Counted from the first letter of the stretch, positions 8,136-17,358 are shown. The stretch: DNA of 64,000 nt from Streptomyces sp. R41 (GCF_041053055.1 NZ_CP163443.1:9593001-9657000); one strand, 5' to 3'. Program-made: numbers and translations. Notes: generated from the letters alone by a model not told the origin.

Positions 8136-9342
8136 TCAGCGCGGCGCGCGATGGCGGCATACGGTCCTGGGCGGGGCCAGGATCCGCAGGGCGCGAGCGG
8201 CCTGCTGGGGAACAACTCCGTTACCCAGAGCGGTCAGTTGGGCCTGGCGCCCCAACCCGGGTGTGCCGGTCACCCAGCCCGGAGGAAGGCCCTGCATCCA
8301 CTCCACGAACCGCGGACTGAGGCGGCCGGCGTCGTCGGTCGGCCGAGGTGCGGGACGGGTGGCGCGCTCCCAGCGGGTGATCGCGGCGGCGTATGGCCCC
8401 CAGATCTCGGCCCGTCCCCTGTGGCCACCGGATCCTCGAACAGAGGCAGCGACTGCGTGCACGGGGTCCTGCTCGTGGCTCCCTTCCGCTGCCCGGCCGT
8501 GCGGGTGGGTGCGGCATGCGGGGTGGGCCGCAGGCGTGCTGCCGCCGAGGGCAGGGTCAAGTCCCCATTGCCGTGGCGCTGGTTGGGCGAGCCCTTGGTG
8601 CCGTCGGAGGCCTTCGGGGTGGGCAGGAGCCACTCGACCTCGTCCGCCAGGTTCGGGCCGTGGCCGCCCTGCTTGCGTTTCGCCGGGTGCTGACTGCCTC
8701 CGTTGGCCCCCAGGTTGCTGGTCGGGGTCTTGAGCAGCGGTGATCCGTCCGGATGGCCAGGCGGCGAGGAAGATCCGCTCTCGGCGGTGTGGGGCTCCGA
8801 CGTCGGAGGCGCGAAGCACACACCAGCGCGCATCGAACCGGATGTCGGCCAGGGAGCCGAGTACGGCACCGAGTGCGCGCAGAGCAGGCTGGCCTGCCGT
8901 GTCTCCCAGACACCACGGGCAGAGTTCCACGTCGCCAGGGGAACCGGCGGGCGAGGTGAGGAGCCCCCGGACATTCTCGATCACCACCAGGCAGGGGTTG
9001 AGGGCTTCGATGGCGCGGACGACGTGGTGCCACAGACCGGACCGGGTGCCATCAGCCAGTCCGGCTCGGCGGCCGGCGACGGAGACGTCTTTGGCAGGGG
9101 AAGCCGGCCGTTACGACGCACACCTCCGGGATCTCGTCCCAGTTCACGGCCGTGATGTCGCCGAGATTGGGCACGGTGGGCCAGTGGCGGGCCAGGATCC
9201 GGGCGGCGCCCGGATCGATCTCGGCGTGCCAGGCGAGCGTGCCTCCGAGGGCGGCTTGGACGCCGAGGTCCAGGCCGCCGTAGCCGGAGCACAGGCTCCC
9301 GATCAACGGCGGCACAGCCACCGATGCCAGGTCAGCGGCCAT
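8136..9342 (-). pseudogene. C5-cytosine DNA methyltransferase (Dcm family), frameshifted
   Basis: The segments fit a C5 methyltransferase. They are motif I (IGSLCSGYGGLDLGV), motif IV (TAGFPCQ), the ENVRGLL motif, HRRERIF, and the C-terminal FVEWMQGLPPGWV and ALGNGVVPQQAA. They are spread over different frames. An extra A in the AAA at about 9090-9092 throws the frame off directly after the catalytic PCQ. The frame changes again near 8750 and returns near 8410. An intact enzyme would methylate cytosine using SAM, with the cysteine of PCQ as nucleophile. Three breaks make it inactive unless they are sequencing errors. The first codon, ATG 9342, overlaps the upstream gene's end by 11 bp. Confidence 0.78.
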
Positions 9343-9934
9343 GGCGAGGCGCCGGAGTGTAAGCGAGCCGGACCGGACCAGGGGCGGGCGGCTCCGCGGG
9401 CAGGCGGTAGATCGAGTTCGTCGGCCGTGCCGAACGGCTCAACGCCGCGAGCACGCGAGGTGGCGTGCCGTCCAGCCGGTCCGCCGCGCCCCGCAAGGTG
9501 TCGCTCACCTCTTGGAGATCGTCGCGTACGAGCTCCATCCGCTCCTGGACGACGTGGAACGCCGCCGCACGGGCGTCGCGCAGGTCCGCCGAGTCGGGGG
9601 CCTCGGCGAAGTGGCGCAGGAAGCCGAACTGGGCGTACGCCTCGGTGTAGTTCTCCATCGCGCGTCCCGCGGGCACCGCTGTCGAGGTGTACGCGTCGAT
9701 GACTGGCCCGAAGTCGAGCCCGGGGTCCTCGTCGACGGCCCGGAAGAGGACCTCGTCCGAGAGGTCCTTGACCAGCCCTGTCAGCGTGGACAGTTGCTGG
9801 GACGCGGTGACGAGGTCGAGAAGATCGCTCGGGGCTTGGGGGACGGTGATTTGAACCCGCAGCTGGTCGAACTCCCGGGCAACGGCGTACAGCTCGTCCT
9901 GCTCCAGGCCGGCGCGGCCGGTGTGATCTGTCAT
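9332..9934 (-). CDS. Hypothetical helical protein of the conjugative element
   Basis: This 200-residue, strongly helical protein (residues 10-165 are almost continuous amphipathic helix) has an Ala/Pro tail. Segments such as LVTASQQLSTLTGLVKDLSDEVLF and ERMELVRDDLQEVSDTLRGAADRL suggest a helical bundle or coiled coil. No transmembrane helix or enzymatic motif is visible. GGAG lies 6 nt before the ATG at 9934, and the start overlaps the end of the upstream DnaB-domain gene by 4 bp (ATGA), which suggests coupled translation. Function unknown. Confidence 0.68.
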   Translation of the reverse strand: MTDHTGRAGLEQDELYAVAREFDQLRVQITVPQAPSDLLDLVTASQQLSTLTGLVKDLSDEVLFRAVDEDPGLDFGPVIDAYTSTAVPAGRAMENYTEAYAQFGFLRHFAEAPDSADLRDARAAAFHVVQERMELVRDDLQEVSDTLRGAADRLDGTPPRVLAALSRSARPTNSIYRLPAEPPAPGPVRLAYTPAPRHGR

Positions 9935-11115
9935 GACGGGCTCCGGCGGGTGGGACGGTCGGGGGCAGGAGAGCGCGGGGCTGCGGTGGTTGCCGGGGCC
10001 GAGGCGATGGTGGCGTGGGGGCAGCTGCGGGATCGAGCCGCGTCGATGCGGGTCTCCGGCGGGGTGGCGGCCGCCAGGCTGCTTGTACGGGGTGGCGCGG
10101 GCTCAGTGCCGGACGCAGCTTGTAGACGGCGCCGGACCTTGTCCAGCGGGCCCAGGGCGTGCAGGGCGTAGCCGATCAGCCGTCCCGGGGCCAGGGACTC
10201 GTCGTCGGCCAGTGCCCGCACCTGCCGGGCGGAGGCCGCGGCCGTGCGGACGAGCGAGGCCTGGACGACCTGCTCGCCGAAGTGCTCGGCCACACCGGAA
10301 AAGGACAGCGGATCGCAGACACGCAGGACGCGTTCGCCGTCGAGAGTCCCGTCGGACAGCGCACCCCGGCGCTGCGTTTCCCACAGCACGGTCAGCTGAT
10401 CGATGGGTTCGCCCCGGTGATGCAGGGCGCCCAGGGCGCGGTAGATCTGCTGATGGCCGATGTCCGCGAAGTCGCCGGGACGCAGCCAGTCGACGACGTC
10501 GAGCAGCTGCTCGGGCCGGGCGATGATGCAGCCGAGGAGGAACTCCTCGTCGGCGAGGACCTGTTCGTCGACCGACTGTGGCTGCTGCAAGGCCAGCGTG
10601 ATCGAAGCCGGGGGCGCTAGCGGTCGTGGCTCGGTTCCCCACCGGTGGGCGAGATCGGCGAGGACCTCGGCCAGGATCTGGGCGTGGCGGACCGTCTCCT
10701 CGACTCCACCGCGCACGGCGTCGGCACGCGCGGCCTGGTGGAGGCGGATGGCGTGCTGGGTGACGCTGCGGTGGATGGCGCCCTCCAGGACCATCCGCCC
10801 GTAGACGGGCGCATGGGTGGGCCGCGGACACGCGGAGATCAAGGAGTGGGCGTACGACGCGGTGAGTCCACGGGTCCGGGTGCCGGCCTCCCGCACGGTG
10901 TCCGTCACCCAGGACAGCGGGATCGGGTCTCCGTTCTTCCCCGTTGTGGCCGGGTGGCCGTCGGCGCGGAGCTTGAGCATCGCGGCGTAGAGAGCGGCGT
11001 GTGCCGGACGGGAGAAGTGTTCGGGCCGCAGCCAGGGCGAGAGATGGTCGAGCTGAGCGGGGTCGAGGAAGACCGAGCCCAGCACCGCCTGCTCGGCCTG
11101 GACGAGCGGCGTCAC
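9931..11115 (-). CDS. Protein with two DnaB-like N-terminal domains
   Basis: This 394-residue protein contains two units resembling the helical N-terminal domain of DnaB replicative helicase. The first spans residues 3-55 (AEQAVLGSVFLDPAQL ... RPAHAALYAAMLKLRADG). The second spans residues 155-235 (DEEFLLGCIIARPEQL ... IGHQQIYRALGALHHRGEPID). There is no Walker A motif and no RecA domain, so it is not a helicase. It may bind primase or the host helicase to support replication of transferred DNA; that is inference. The start is GTG at 11115, overlapping the upstream small gene by 4 bp. An in-frame upstream extension to 12588 lies antisense within the coupling-protein gene and is rejected. The last 60 residues are disordered. 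Confidence 0.8.
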   Translation of the reverse strand: MTPLVQAEQAVLGSVFLDPAQLDHLSPWLRPEHFSRPAHAALYAAMLKLRADGHPATTGKNGDPIPLSWVTDTVREAGTRTRGLTASYAHSLISACPRPTHAPVYGRMVLEGAIHRSVTQHAIRLHQAARADAVRGGVEETVRHAQILAEVLADLAHRWGTEPRPLAPPASITLALQQPQSVDEQVLADEEFLLGCIIARPEQLLDVVDWLRPGDFADIGHQQIYRALGALHHRGEPIDQLTVLWETQRRGALSDGTLDGERVLRVCDPLSFSGVAEHFGEQVVQASLVRTAAASARQVRALADDESLAPGRLIGYALHALGPLDKVRRRLQAASGTEPAPPRTSSLAAATPPETRIDAARSRSCPHATIASAPATTAAPRSPAPDRPTRRSPS

Positions 11116-11348
11116 CGCCGGTCCTTCCGCGCGGCTGCGCGCTCTGTGCGCACCTTCGCGACGGCACGGTCGGCGGCGGCCATGTCGGCGGCGAAACGGT
11201 CCAGTTCGCCGGTGAAGACGGGGTCCGAGGCAGGCATGGCGTCGGTCGGGGTGATCAGCCACCAGTTGCCGTCGCGGCGTACGGCGGGAGTGCCGGCGAG
11301 CCGCTCGGACGGGCGGACGGATGCCCAGGTCGGTACGGGGTGGGACAT
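11112..11348 (-). CDS. Small hypothetical protein
   Basis: This is a 78-residue protein. Residues 10-40 include a short strand-like stretch (RRDGNWWLITPTD), and residues 45-78 form a very basic helix (RAVAKVRTERAAARKDRR). GAGG is 7 nt before the ATG at 11348 and the stop overlaps the next start, so it is translated with the DnaB-domain gene. The charged helix could bind nucleic acid or a partner protein. The family is not recognised. Confidence 0.6.
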   Translation of the reverse strand: MSHPVPTWASVRPSERLAGTPAVRRDGNWWLITPTDAMPASDPVFTGELDRFAADMAAADRAVAKVRTERAAARKDRR

Positions 11349-11453
11349 GGGAGCACCTCAAGAAGAACGAAGGGGAGGGCGAGCGGCGGCTCGGGGACGC
11401 GAGGGGTCGTACATCCGCGCGTCTCGTGCGGGCGTCGCGTCGGGCCGGGGTGG

Positions 11454-13247
11454 TCATGCCGCCGGGCCGAAGTCGTCGTGGTGCGGCTGCTTGGCCAGCG
11501 CGCGCTCGGTGATGGCCGCGGTCGCCTGGGCGGAGGCGGCGCCGAGCCGGTCGGCGTCGGGCTCGCGGTACCAGGGCTTGAGGTTCAGGAGGGCGGGGCG
11601 GATGCCGGTGGCCAGCAGCAGTGCGGAGCCCTTGGGCAGGGCCCGGATCGCGTCGGCTGGCAGCACGCGCTCCTGGCGCATCGACACCGACGTGGACTTG
11701 CCCGACTCGCTGGTGGACACGGACACCGTGCGTACGTCGTGGTCGCCGACGAGGCGGGAGAGCTTGTCCGCGAAGTCGGCGTCGTCGATGCCGGAGCCGA
11801 CCAGCTTGATCGTCGCGGCGGACCACAGGGCGTCCATGCCGGCCTCGCCCCATACCCGTACGCCCTGGCGGTAGGACTGCAGGATCGTGATCGGGATGAC
11901 GCCACGGGACCCGAGGTGGGAGTACAGGTCCGGGAGGTCCGAGATTTTGCAGACGTTGGCGGCCTCGTCGAGGATCGCGAGCAGCGGGGCGTCGAGGCGC
12001 CCGCCGTCGCGTTCGGCCTGGATGACGGCCGCACGCATCACCGCGTCGGCGGCTGCGGCGATGATCGCCGAGGCGGAGCCGCCGCCGTCCTTCGACAGCA
12101 GGAACAGGGTGTCCTTGCTGGTCGCGAACTCCTCCGGCTTGAATTCCCGTACCGTCTCCAGGCCGTTGGGCGGGGTGACCCAGCCGGCGATGCCCGGGTC
12201 GAGGAGACAGCTGGCGTACTGCCGGGCGGTCTCGAAGATGCCGTCGCGGGTCTCGACGGCTCCGGCCACGGTGCCCTGGAGCTGGGCGGCGACGGCGTCG
12301 AGGCTGGCGTCTTGCAGCAGGTCGATGGGGGTGCGGTCGGCGGGGGAGGCGAGCCAGGCCAGCACGTCGGTGATGGGCCGGTGGTCGCGGGCCGCGGCGA
12401 GGAACAAGGCGGTGAGGGTGTTGGCGGCGGCGGTGGACCAGAAGTCGCCCGCGCTGGACTCGTCCACGGAGGCGGTCACGAAGTGCCCGGCCAGCCGCCG
12501 GGCCCCGGCGAGATCGTGGGCGTCGGCGAGGATGTCCCACCACATGGTCCGCGGGGCGTGGGCGATCTGCTGCGGGTCCAACGTCCACACCGTGCCCACT
12601 TGGGAGCGCTCGTCGAGCGTCGCCGTGAAGGCATCGCGGGCCGCCTTGTTCGAGGTCAGCAGCACCGGGCCGGGGGCGCGAAGAATCGCGGGTATCGCCA
12701 GCCCGGAGGTCTTCCCGGAGCGGGGCGCCATGATCGCGAGGAGTACGTCCTCCCAGGAGGAGCGGACCTCGGTGGCACCCGGCTTCAGCGTGCCGAGCAG
12801 TACGCCGCGGTCGTCCGGCGCGACGGCCTTGGGCTTGGTGCCCTTCAGGCTGGGCCGCAGGTCGATGGCCTTCGCGGCGATCTTCTTGGGCAGCAGGTCG
12901 GCCAGGTCCCGCTGATCGGCCAGCCCGCTGGGATTACGGCGAACGCGCAGCCACAGTCGGCCGCCGAGGACGGCTGCTGCGGTGAGCGCGGCGGTGGGCA
13001 GCAGGTAGCAGCTGGTGAGGACGGCTGGCTGGGCGAGATGAGGCCAGACACGTTCCGGGTGCAATAGCGCGTTAGTTGGTTGGAAGGCGGCCCACGGATC
13101 GGAGCCGGCCACGGCGTTGGCGAGATTGCCGAACAGCCAGGCCAGCGAACCTCCCGCCATGCCGAGACCGGCGATGGCGATCAGGAGGTAGAGGAGGAAG
13201 TCGGTGCCGGTGGTGGTCGAGGGCGTGCTGGTGCGCGGAGATGGCAA
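11454..13247 (-). CDS. Type IV coupling protein, TraG/VirD4-like ATPase
   Basis: This 597-residue protein has two transmembrane helices near the N-terminus (residues 17-45 and 75-95). A RecA-like ATPase follows with Walker A APRSGKTSG (about residue 175) and Walker B LLAILDEAANV (about residue 420), then a motif typical of TraG/TraD proteins (ITILQSYRQGVRVWG). Such proteins sit at the inner face of the membrane and feed the relaxase-DNA complex into the type IV secretion channel. The annotated start is TTG at 13247, the only one that keeps the first membrane helix; its ribosome site is weak. It belongs to the minus-strand transfer cluster. A matching relaxase gene was not found in the window. 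Confidence 0.9.
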   Translation of the reverse strand: MPSPRTSTPSTTTGTDFLLYLLIAIAGLGMAGGSLAWLFGNLANAVAGSDPWAAFQPTNALLHPERVWPHLAQPAVLTSCYLLPTAALTAAAVLGGRLWLRVRRNPSGLADQRDLADLLPKKIAAKAIDLRPSLKGTKPKAVAPDDRGVLLGTLKPGATEVRSSWEDVLLAIMAPRSGKTSGLAIPAILRAPGPVLLTSNKAARDAFTATLDERSQVGTVWTLDPQQIAHAPRTMWWDILADAHDLAGARRLAGHFVTASVDESSAGDFWSTAAANTLTALFLAAARDHRPITDVLAWLASPADRTPIDLLQDASLDAVAAQLQGTVAGAVETRDGIFETARQYASCLLDPGIAGWVTPPNGLETVREFKPEEFATSKDTLFLLSKDGGGSASAIIAAAADAVMRAAVIQAERDGGRLDAPLLAILDEAANVCKISDLPDLYSHLGSRGVIPITILQSYRQGVRVWGEAGMDALWSAATIKLVGSGIDDADFADKLSRLVGDHDVRTVSVSTSESGKSTSVSMRQERVLPADAIRALPKGSALLLATGIRPALLNLKPWYREPDADRLGAASAQATAAITERALAKQPHHDDFGPAA

Positions 13248-13374
13248 GACGGGATCCAGAGGGGTGCGGACCTACGGGTGGCGGCGGGGCAGTGGGTTGC
13301 TCTGGCGATCACGAGCGGGCTCCTGGCGGCTGCGGCGGTGAGTAGGGGAGTCGGACGGAACGGCGGGGGAGCGG

Positions 13375-14076
13375 TCAGCGAGGCCGGCCCGGCCGGGGCG
13401 TGGTGGGTGGTGTGGCGGAGGGCTCTTCGGCGGCGGGCGCGGCTCCGGTGTGAGGGCGCGGGGCCGTCGCGTAGTAGCTGGCGACGCCTTCCTGCCAGCT
13501 CCGCTTCTGGGGCGGTCCGAGCCTCTGCGTCTGGTGGCCGGCGCCGCGCAAGTCCTCGGCGAGAGAAGTGAGCGTGGCAGCGGCGTCCTCGAAGAGGTGG
13601 GACAGGTCCCAGCCGTCATCGGTGTCGGCGACGTTGGCCTGCACAGCCGCGGCCTCGAAGAACTCGCCGAGGCGGACGAGGACACCGTCGTCCGGGTCCA
13701 CGACGTGCTCGACGAGGTCGGCCGCCTTCGCGTACGTCTCGGCTCCGTTGAGCCGGTCGGTCAGGGAGAGGATCTGCTGCCCGTAGACGCGCGTGCCGAG
13801 GGGATCGGTGGGCGTGGTGATCCGGGTGACGTCCAGGCCGGGATCGAGTTCGACCTGGTAGCCGACCGCGGTGAGCATCCGGTCGGCATGGCTGGCCATC
13901 TGGTTCTCGCGCTCTTCGCCCATGTCCCAGGGCAGGCGGTACCAGAAGGAGAGCGGGGTGGTCTCGATGACGAAGCCGGCGCGCTTGAGGAGGGTGACGG
14001 CCAGTTCGTCCCCGCCTGCGGCGGTGACGTTGCCGGTCGGCTCGCGAGAGATGACGACATCGGGTGTGGTGGACAT
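13375..14076 (-). CDS. Conserved hypothetical protein, related to two neighbouring genes
   Basis: This 233-residue protein starts with an alpha/beta segment containing LLKRAGFVIETTPLSFWYRLP. That recalls the N-termini of the proteins at 14625-15395 and 15425-16141 (a helix ending in a GF or HF pair, then a strand). A helical region with LGEFFEAAAVQANVADTDD follows, and then a Pro/Thr-rich tail. The start has an excellent GGAGG site 5 nt before the ATG at 14076. There is no catalytic motif. Likely one of three diverged paralogues specific to this class of element. Confidence 0.68.
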   Translation of the reverse strand: MSTTPDVVISREPTGNVTAAGGDELAVTLLKRAGFVIETTPLSFWYRLPWDMGEERENQMASHADRMLTAVGYQVELDPGLDVTRITTPTDPLGTRVYGQQILSLTDRLNGAETYAKAADLVEHVVDPDDGVLVRLGEFFEAAAVQANVADTDDGWDLSHLFEDAAATLTSLAEDLRGAGHQTQRLGPPQKRSWQEGVASYYATAPRPHTGAAPAAEEPSATPPTTPRPGRPR

Positions 14077-14094
14077 GGAGGCCTCCGTGGCGGG

Positions 14095-14592
14095 TCAGAA
14101 GTGTGGGTTCTCGGTGGGCCGGTCGCCCCCGGTGGCGGCTGCCAGCAGCTCGGGCAGGTCGCCGGGGTCGGCGTCGCGCTGGTCCAGCCACCACCCGGCA
14201 CGCGTCAGCGGTCGCGCGGTGTCCTCGATGGCCGTCCACTCCGCCTCGCTGGTGGTGCCTTCGACGACGAGGGCGGTGTACGCGGCGGCCATGAGCTGGT
14301 GGCGGCAGCGGGTGCCCCAGGCGATGGCGCGGTCGGTGCCCTCCAGAGGAGGCATCCGATACCGCGTCGACCATTCCTCGGCCTCGGCCTCCTCAGTGGC
14401 TCGCTTCTTCGCCAGCCACTCGGCCTTGGACTCGGTGTCCTCGCCCTGGGCGGCACGCCAGCAGTCGGCGCAGTCGCGCTCGGCGAGCCAACGGGCGTAG
14501 CCGGCACGCCGGTCGGCCGGACGGTCGGAGAGATCGGCCTGAGTGCTGTCTCCACAGGCATGGTTGATGGTCCAGATCTTCTTTACGGCCAT
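14095..14592 (-). CDS. Conserved hypothetical protein with paired cysteines
   Basis: This is a 165-residue protein. The N-terminal 60 residues contain INHACGD and RDCADCWRAAQG, a spaced Cys/His set that might bind a metal. The middle is a Glu/Lys-rich helix, and the C-terminal half is helical with RCRHQLMAAAYTALV. AAGGAG lies 8 nt before the ATG at 14592. Streptomyces mobile elements often carry such small proteins between transfer genes. No activity can be assigned. Confidence 0.65.
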   Translation of the reverse strand: MAVKKIWTINHACGDSTQADLSDRPADRRAGYARWLAERDCADCWRAAQGEDTESKAEWLAKKRATEEAEAEEWSTRYRMPPLEGTDRAIAWGTRCRHQLMAAAYTALVVEGTTSEAEWTAIEDTARPLTRAGWWLDQRDADPGDLPELLAAATGGDRPTENPHF

Positions 14593-14624
14593 GAGCCGGG
14601 CTCCTTGTGCGATCGAGAGGAAGG

Positions 14625-15395
14625 TCAGCGCGTACGACGAGGGCTGGACGGCGAAGCCGGTGAACGGGCTGTTTCGTCCGGGGAAGTGAGCTGGGCGGCG
14701 GGGCGGTGCGGGGAAGACGCGAGAGCGGCGCGGGCACGGGCGGTGTGCGTGACCGACGGGACGTCGTGCCGAGGGAGCAGCAGCACCTCGGACAAGGACG
14801 GGGCGTTGCCCGGCGTCAGGTCCGGCATGACCGCCAGGTCGAGCTGGGCGGTGACGAGCTGGTCGCCGAGGAACGCGACGTGGTGGGCGATGGTGCGCAG
14901 GTGCTGGCCCAGCTCGCGGCCGTTGGCGGTGTCGAGCCGATCGCACCAGGCGGCGGCCGTGTCGATGAACTCCTCCAAGTCGCCGACGACGCCGTGGTGT
15001 TCGTCGAGGATCTGCTCCAGGACGTCGGCGACATCGGCCGAGCGGCGCAGCTCGTGCAGTTCCCCGGTCAGGGCCGTCAGCGACTGCCCGGGCAGCGCCT
15101 GGCGTTCGGGCACCCCGTCCGGCGTCGGGATCGGCGGCGGCAGCATGATGCGGGGATCGGCAGCGACCGAGAGGCCGACGTCCTGGAACTCGCGGCTGGT
15201 GCGGGCCACGGCCCGCACCGCCGTGTTGTGCGGGGTGTCGTCGGACAGCACGTAGAGATCGAGGGTGCTGTTGTGGCGGAAGTGGTGCTTGCGCAGCACC
15301 TCGTCGAGGAACGGGTGGTCGTCCGACACGGCGGCGACCACACCGAACTCCGGGTGGACACCGAAGGCGACGTCGGGCTCGAGTTGCAGTTTCAT
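14625..15395 (-). CDS. Conserved hypothetical protein, paralogue of the next upstream gene
   Basis: This is a 256-residue protein. The N-terminal 75 residues (FGVHPEFGVVAAVSDD, FLDEVLRKHHF, LDLYVLSDDT) align by eye with the product of 15425-16141 (HHAQYGVVAAMSH, VADHILRRVGF, RIYALTGPD). The middle (residues 105-190) is a long helical region rich in Glu and Leu, suggesting oligomerisation, and the tail is Ser/Pro/Ala-rich. AAGGAAG precedes the ATG at 15395. There is no membrane segment and no known enzyme motif. It may be an element-specific structural or regulatory protein. Confidence 0.68.
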   Translation of the reverse strand: MKLQLEPDVAFGVHPEFGVVAAVSDDHPFLDEVLRKHHFRHNSTLDLYVLSDDTPHNTAVRAVARTSREFQDVGLSVAADPRIMLPPPIPTPDGVPERQALPGQSLTALTGELHELRRSADVADVLEQILDEHHGVVGDLEEFIDTAAAWCDRLDTANGRELGQHLRTIAHHVAFLGDQLVTAQLDLAVMPDLTPGNAPSLSEVLLLPRHDVPSVTHTARARAALASSPHRPAAQLTSPDETARSPASPSSPRRTR

Positions 15396-15424
15396 GCTGA
15401 AGGCTTCCTTCGGGTTCGGACGAC

Positions 15425-16141
15425 CTAGCGGGCGCGGACCGGCTGCCGGGCGGCTGGGGCCGGGCGGAAGGCGACCGTGCTGTCGGGCCGCTGCGGTACC
15501 GAGGCGCCCGCGCGGGCCGGGGAGATGGCGGTGGCGGCCTGGGCCCGGCGCTGCCAGGTCGCGGGAGTCGGATCGGGACGTCCGTTGCCGCGGATGTAGG
15601 AGAACGCGTCGAACGCGAGGGCTGTGCTGTCCAGCCGCGTCTCGACGTACCGAAGATCGCCTTCGCCGTGCAGCAACACGCCCTCACCTGTGCGCATGTC
15701 GGTACCGACCGCGCGCAGCGTGCCGTCGGGATCTCGGACCTGGTCGTGCACGACGATCCGGGCGGCCCGGATGTCGGCAGCGAGTGTGCGGGAAGCGGTG
15801 AAGACCGCCTCCTCGCCGCCCAGGCCCTCCTGGACGGGGTTGTTCGATGGCCCGTCGAAGAGGCTTCGGCTGGGGGAGGGCCGGGTGGCGGGTTTGAGGT
15901 CGTACTCGGCGTCGGAGGTGACGCTGTACCGCGCGGCGCGCAGCGACTGGACGGCCTGCTGCCCGCGCCGCGTCAGGTCGCGGTCCGGCCCGGTCAGGGC
16001 GTATATGCGGCTGTCGGCCAGCCGCTCGAAGCCGACCCGCCGCAGTATGTGATCGGCGACGTGGTTGGCGTGCGACATCGCGGCCACGACGCCGTACTGG
16101 GCGTGGTGGGCGACGGTGATGTGCGGGGGTATTTCCGCCAC
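15425..16141 (-). CDS. Conserved hypothetical protein of the paralogous set
   Basis: This 238-residue protein shares its N-terminal fold with the downstream gene product: a strand HITVAHHAQYGVVAAMS, a helix VADHILRRVGF, and a strand RIYALTGPD. The centre differs, with TASRTLAADIRAARIVVHDQVRDPDGTLRAVGTD looking alpha/beta. The tail is disordered. The start is GTG at 16141 with AGGTG about 7 nt upstream. Duplication followed by divergence is the simplest explanation for the neighbours. Function unknown. Confidence 0.66.
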   Translation of the reverse strand: MAEIPPHITVAHHAQYGVVAAMSHANHVADHILRRVGFERLADSRIYALTGPDRDLTRRGQQAVQSLRAARYSVTSDAEYDLKPATRPSPSRSLFDGPSNNPVQEGLGGEEAVFTASRTLAADIRAARIVVHDQVRDPDGTLRAVGTDMRTGEGVLLHGEGDLRYVETRLDSTALAFDAFSYIRGNGRPDPTPATWQRRAQAATAISPARAGASVPQRPDSTVAFRPAPAARQPVRAR

Positions 16142-16227
16142 GAGAGGTGCACCTCGCAGAGGTCGGGGCTGTGCGGAGGACGAGGATGTGGCCCGAAGAC
16201 GGATTTGGCGGGGCCGGGGAATCCGCG

Positions 16228-17358
16228 CTAGCGCGATCGGCGCACGCGGTCGTGCGGGACGAGGCCGGGCGGCGCCGCGGCGGCGGACACCGCCGCCGTC
16301 GCGACGCTCTGGCGGGTCGCGTGCGGCGACCGGTCGCGTGCGGCCTGGACCTGCGCGGACTGCTGTGACCTGTCCGGTCGGCCGTGCAGGGCTCGCTCGG
16401 CTCGTGCCATCTCAACGAGCGCGCCGCCGCTCTCCATCCAGGTCAGGGAGTAGTGCCAGCCCTCGGCATTGCGCTCCACGACGGCCTTCGCGAACGCGGC
16501 CTCGGCGCGAGAGTGATCCGGCAGCAGCGCACCAGTGATGTCCTCGAAGTCGGCCTGAACACGCGCGCCGCCCTCCAGGGCCTCACGCAGCACCCGAAGC
16601 CGGTACGGCCACCGCCGATCCGCACGATCCTCCGGATCCAGGAACGGGAGCGTCTCCTCGGCGTGCGCGACGAGAGCAGGACCGTGGTCGAGGAAGGGAG
16701 CGAACACACCCCACATCTCTGCATCCCGCTGCTGCTGGCGCAGGTCGTAGCGCTCGTCGAGGGGCCAGTGGTCGTCGTCGCACAGGCTGTCGGAGAGCGC
16801 GTCCCACTCGCCAAGGACCCGCTCGCCGGCAGCTACCGCCATGGCGACCTGTTCAACGCGTGCCTCACGCACGGCCTGCTCGTAGCGGGGAAGCAGCCGC
16901 TCGGCCACCGCCGACGCCGCGCGCACCGGGTCCGCGTCGACGACGATGCCGTTGGGTGCTTTCACCCGGTCCGCGACATCGCTGCCGCTCGGCTGCAAAG
17001 CGGCGACCAGAAACTCACGTTTGCGCCGCGGGCGGTCGACGACGACCAACTCGCAACCGGCGTCGCTGGTCAGCACCGCGTCCCGGGACAGCACGAACTG
17101 ATCGAAGGCCCAGTCCACATGCCCGAGATCCCAGACCCGCTGCGCGAGCGGGAACTGATCGGAGTACGCGGCGTGCTCCTGGGCGACGACGGCCCATGAG
17201 CCGGGCAGCCGGGCTGCGAGTCCCTCGGCGAACGCCACAAGGTCCGCGCGGTCGTTGGGCCTGCGGGCACCGGAGGCGACCTGGCGCTCTGAGGCCGACG
17301 CGGTGAAACGAGATACGGGGAGGCTGCCACCGCGAGAGGTCGGTATCGGGTCAGCCAT
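16228..17358 (-). CDS. Hypothetical helical protein of the conjugative element
   Basis: This is a 376-residue protein. Residues 45-150 look alpha/beta (SWAVVAQEHAAYSDQFPLAQRVWDLG, then a strand ELVVVDRP). Residues 160-330 are largely helical, with RLLPRYEQAVREARVEQVAMAV and a WPYRLRVLREALEGGARVQADFEDITGALL stretch. The C-terminus is Arg/Ala-rich. There is no membrane segment and no nucleotide-binding loop. The ATG at 17358 overlaps the preceding small gene by 8 bp, so they are probably co-translated; longer frames upstream run through the VirB4 region and are rejected. Function unknown. Confidence 0.66.
   Translation of the reverse strand: MADPIPTSRGGSLPVSRFTASASERQVASGARRPNDRADLVAFAEGLAARLPGSWAVVAQEHAAYSDQFPLAQRVWDLGHVDWAFDQFVLSRDAVLTSDAGCELVVVDRPRRKREFLVAALQPSGSDVADRVKAPNGIVVDADPVRAASAVAERLLPRYEQAVREARVEQVAMAVAAGERVLGEWDALSDSLCDDDHWPLDERYDLRQQQRDAEMWGVFAPFLDHGPALVAHAEETLPFLDPEDRADRRWPYRLRVLREALEGGARVQADFEDITGALLPDHSRAEAAFAKAVVERNAEGWHYSLTWMESGGALVEMARAERALHGRPDRSQQSAQVQAARDRSPHATRQSVATAAVSAAAAPPGLVPHDRVRRSR

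Noticed and set aside
11116..12588. Long open frame upstream of the DnaB-domain gene, giving an 885-residue protein
   Set aside because: It lies opposite the coupling-protein gene, is Arg/Pro/His-rich and has no domain pattern; the GTG at 11115 is coupled to the preceding gene.
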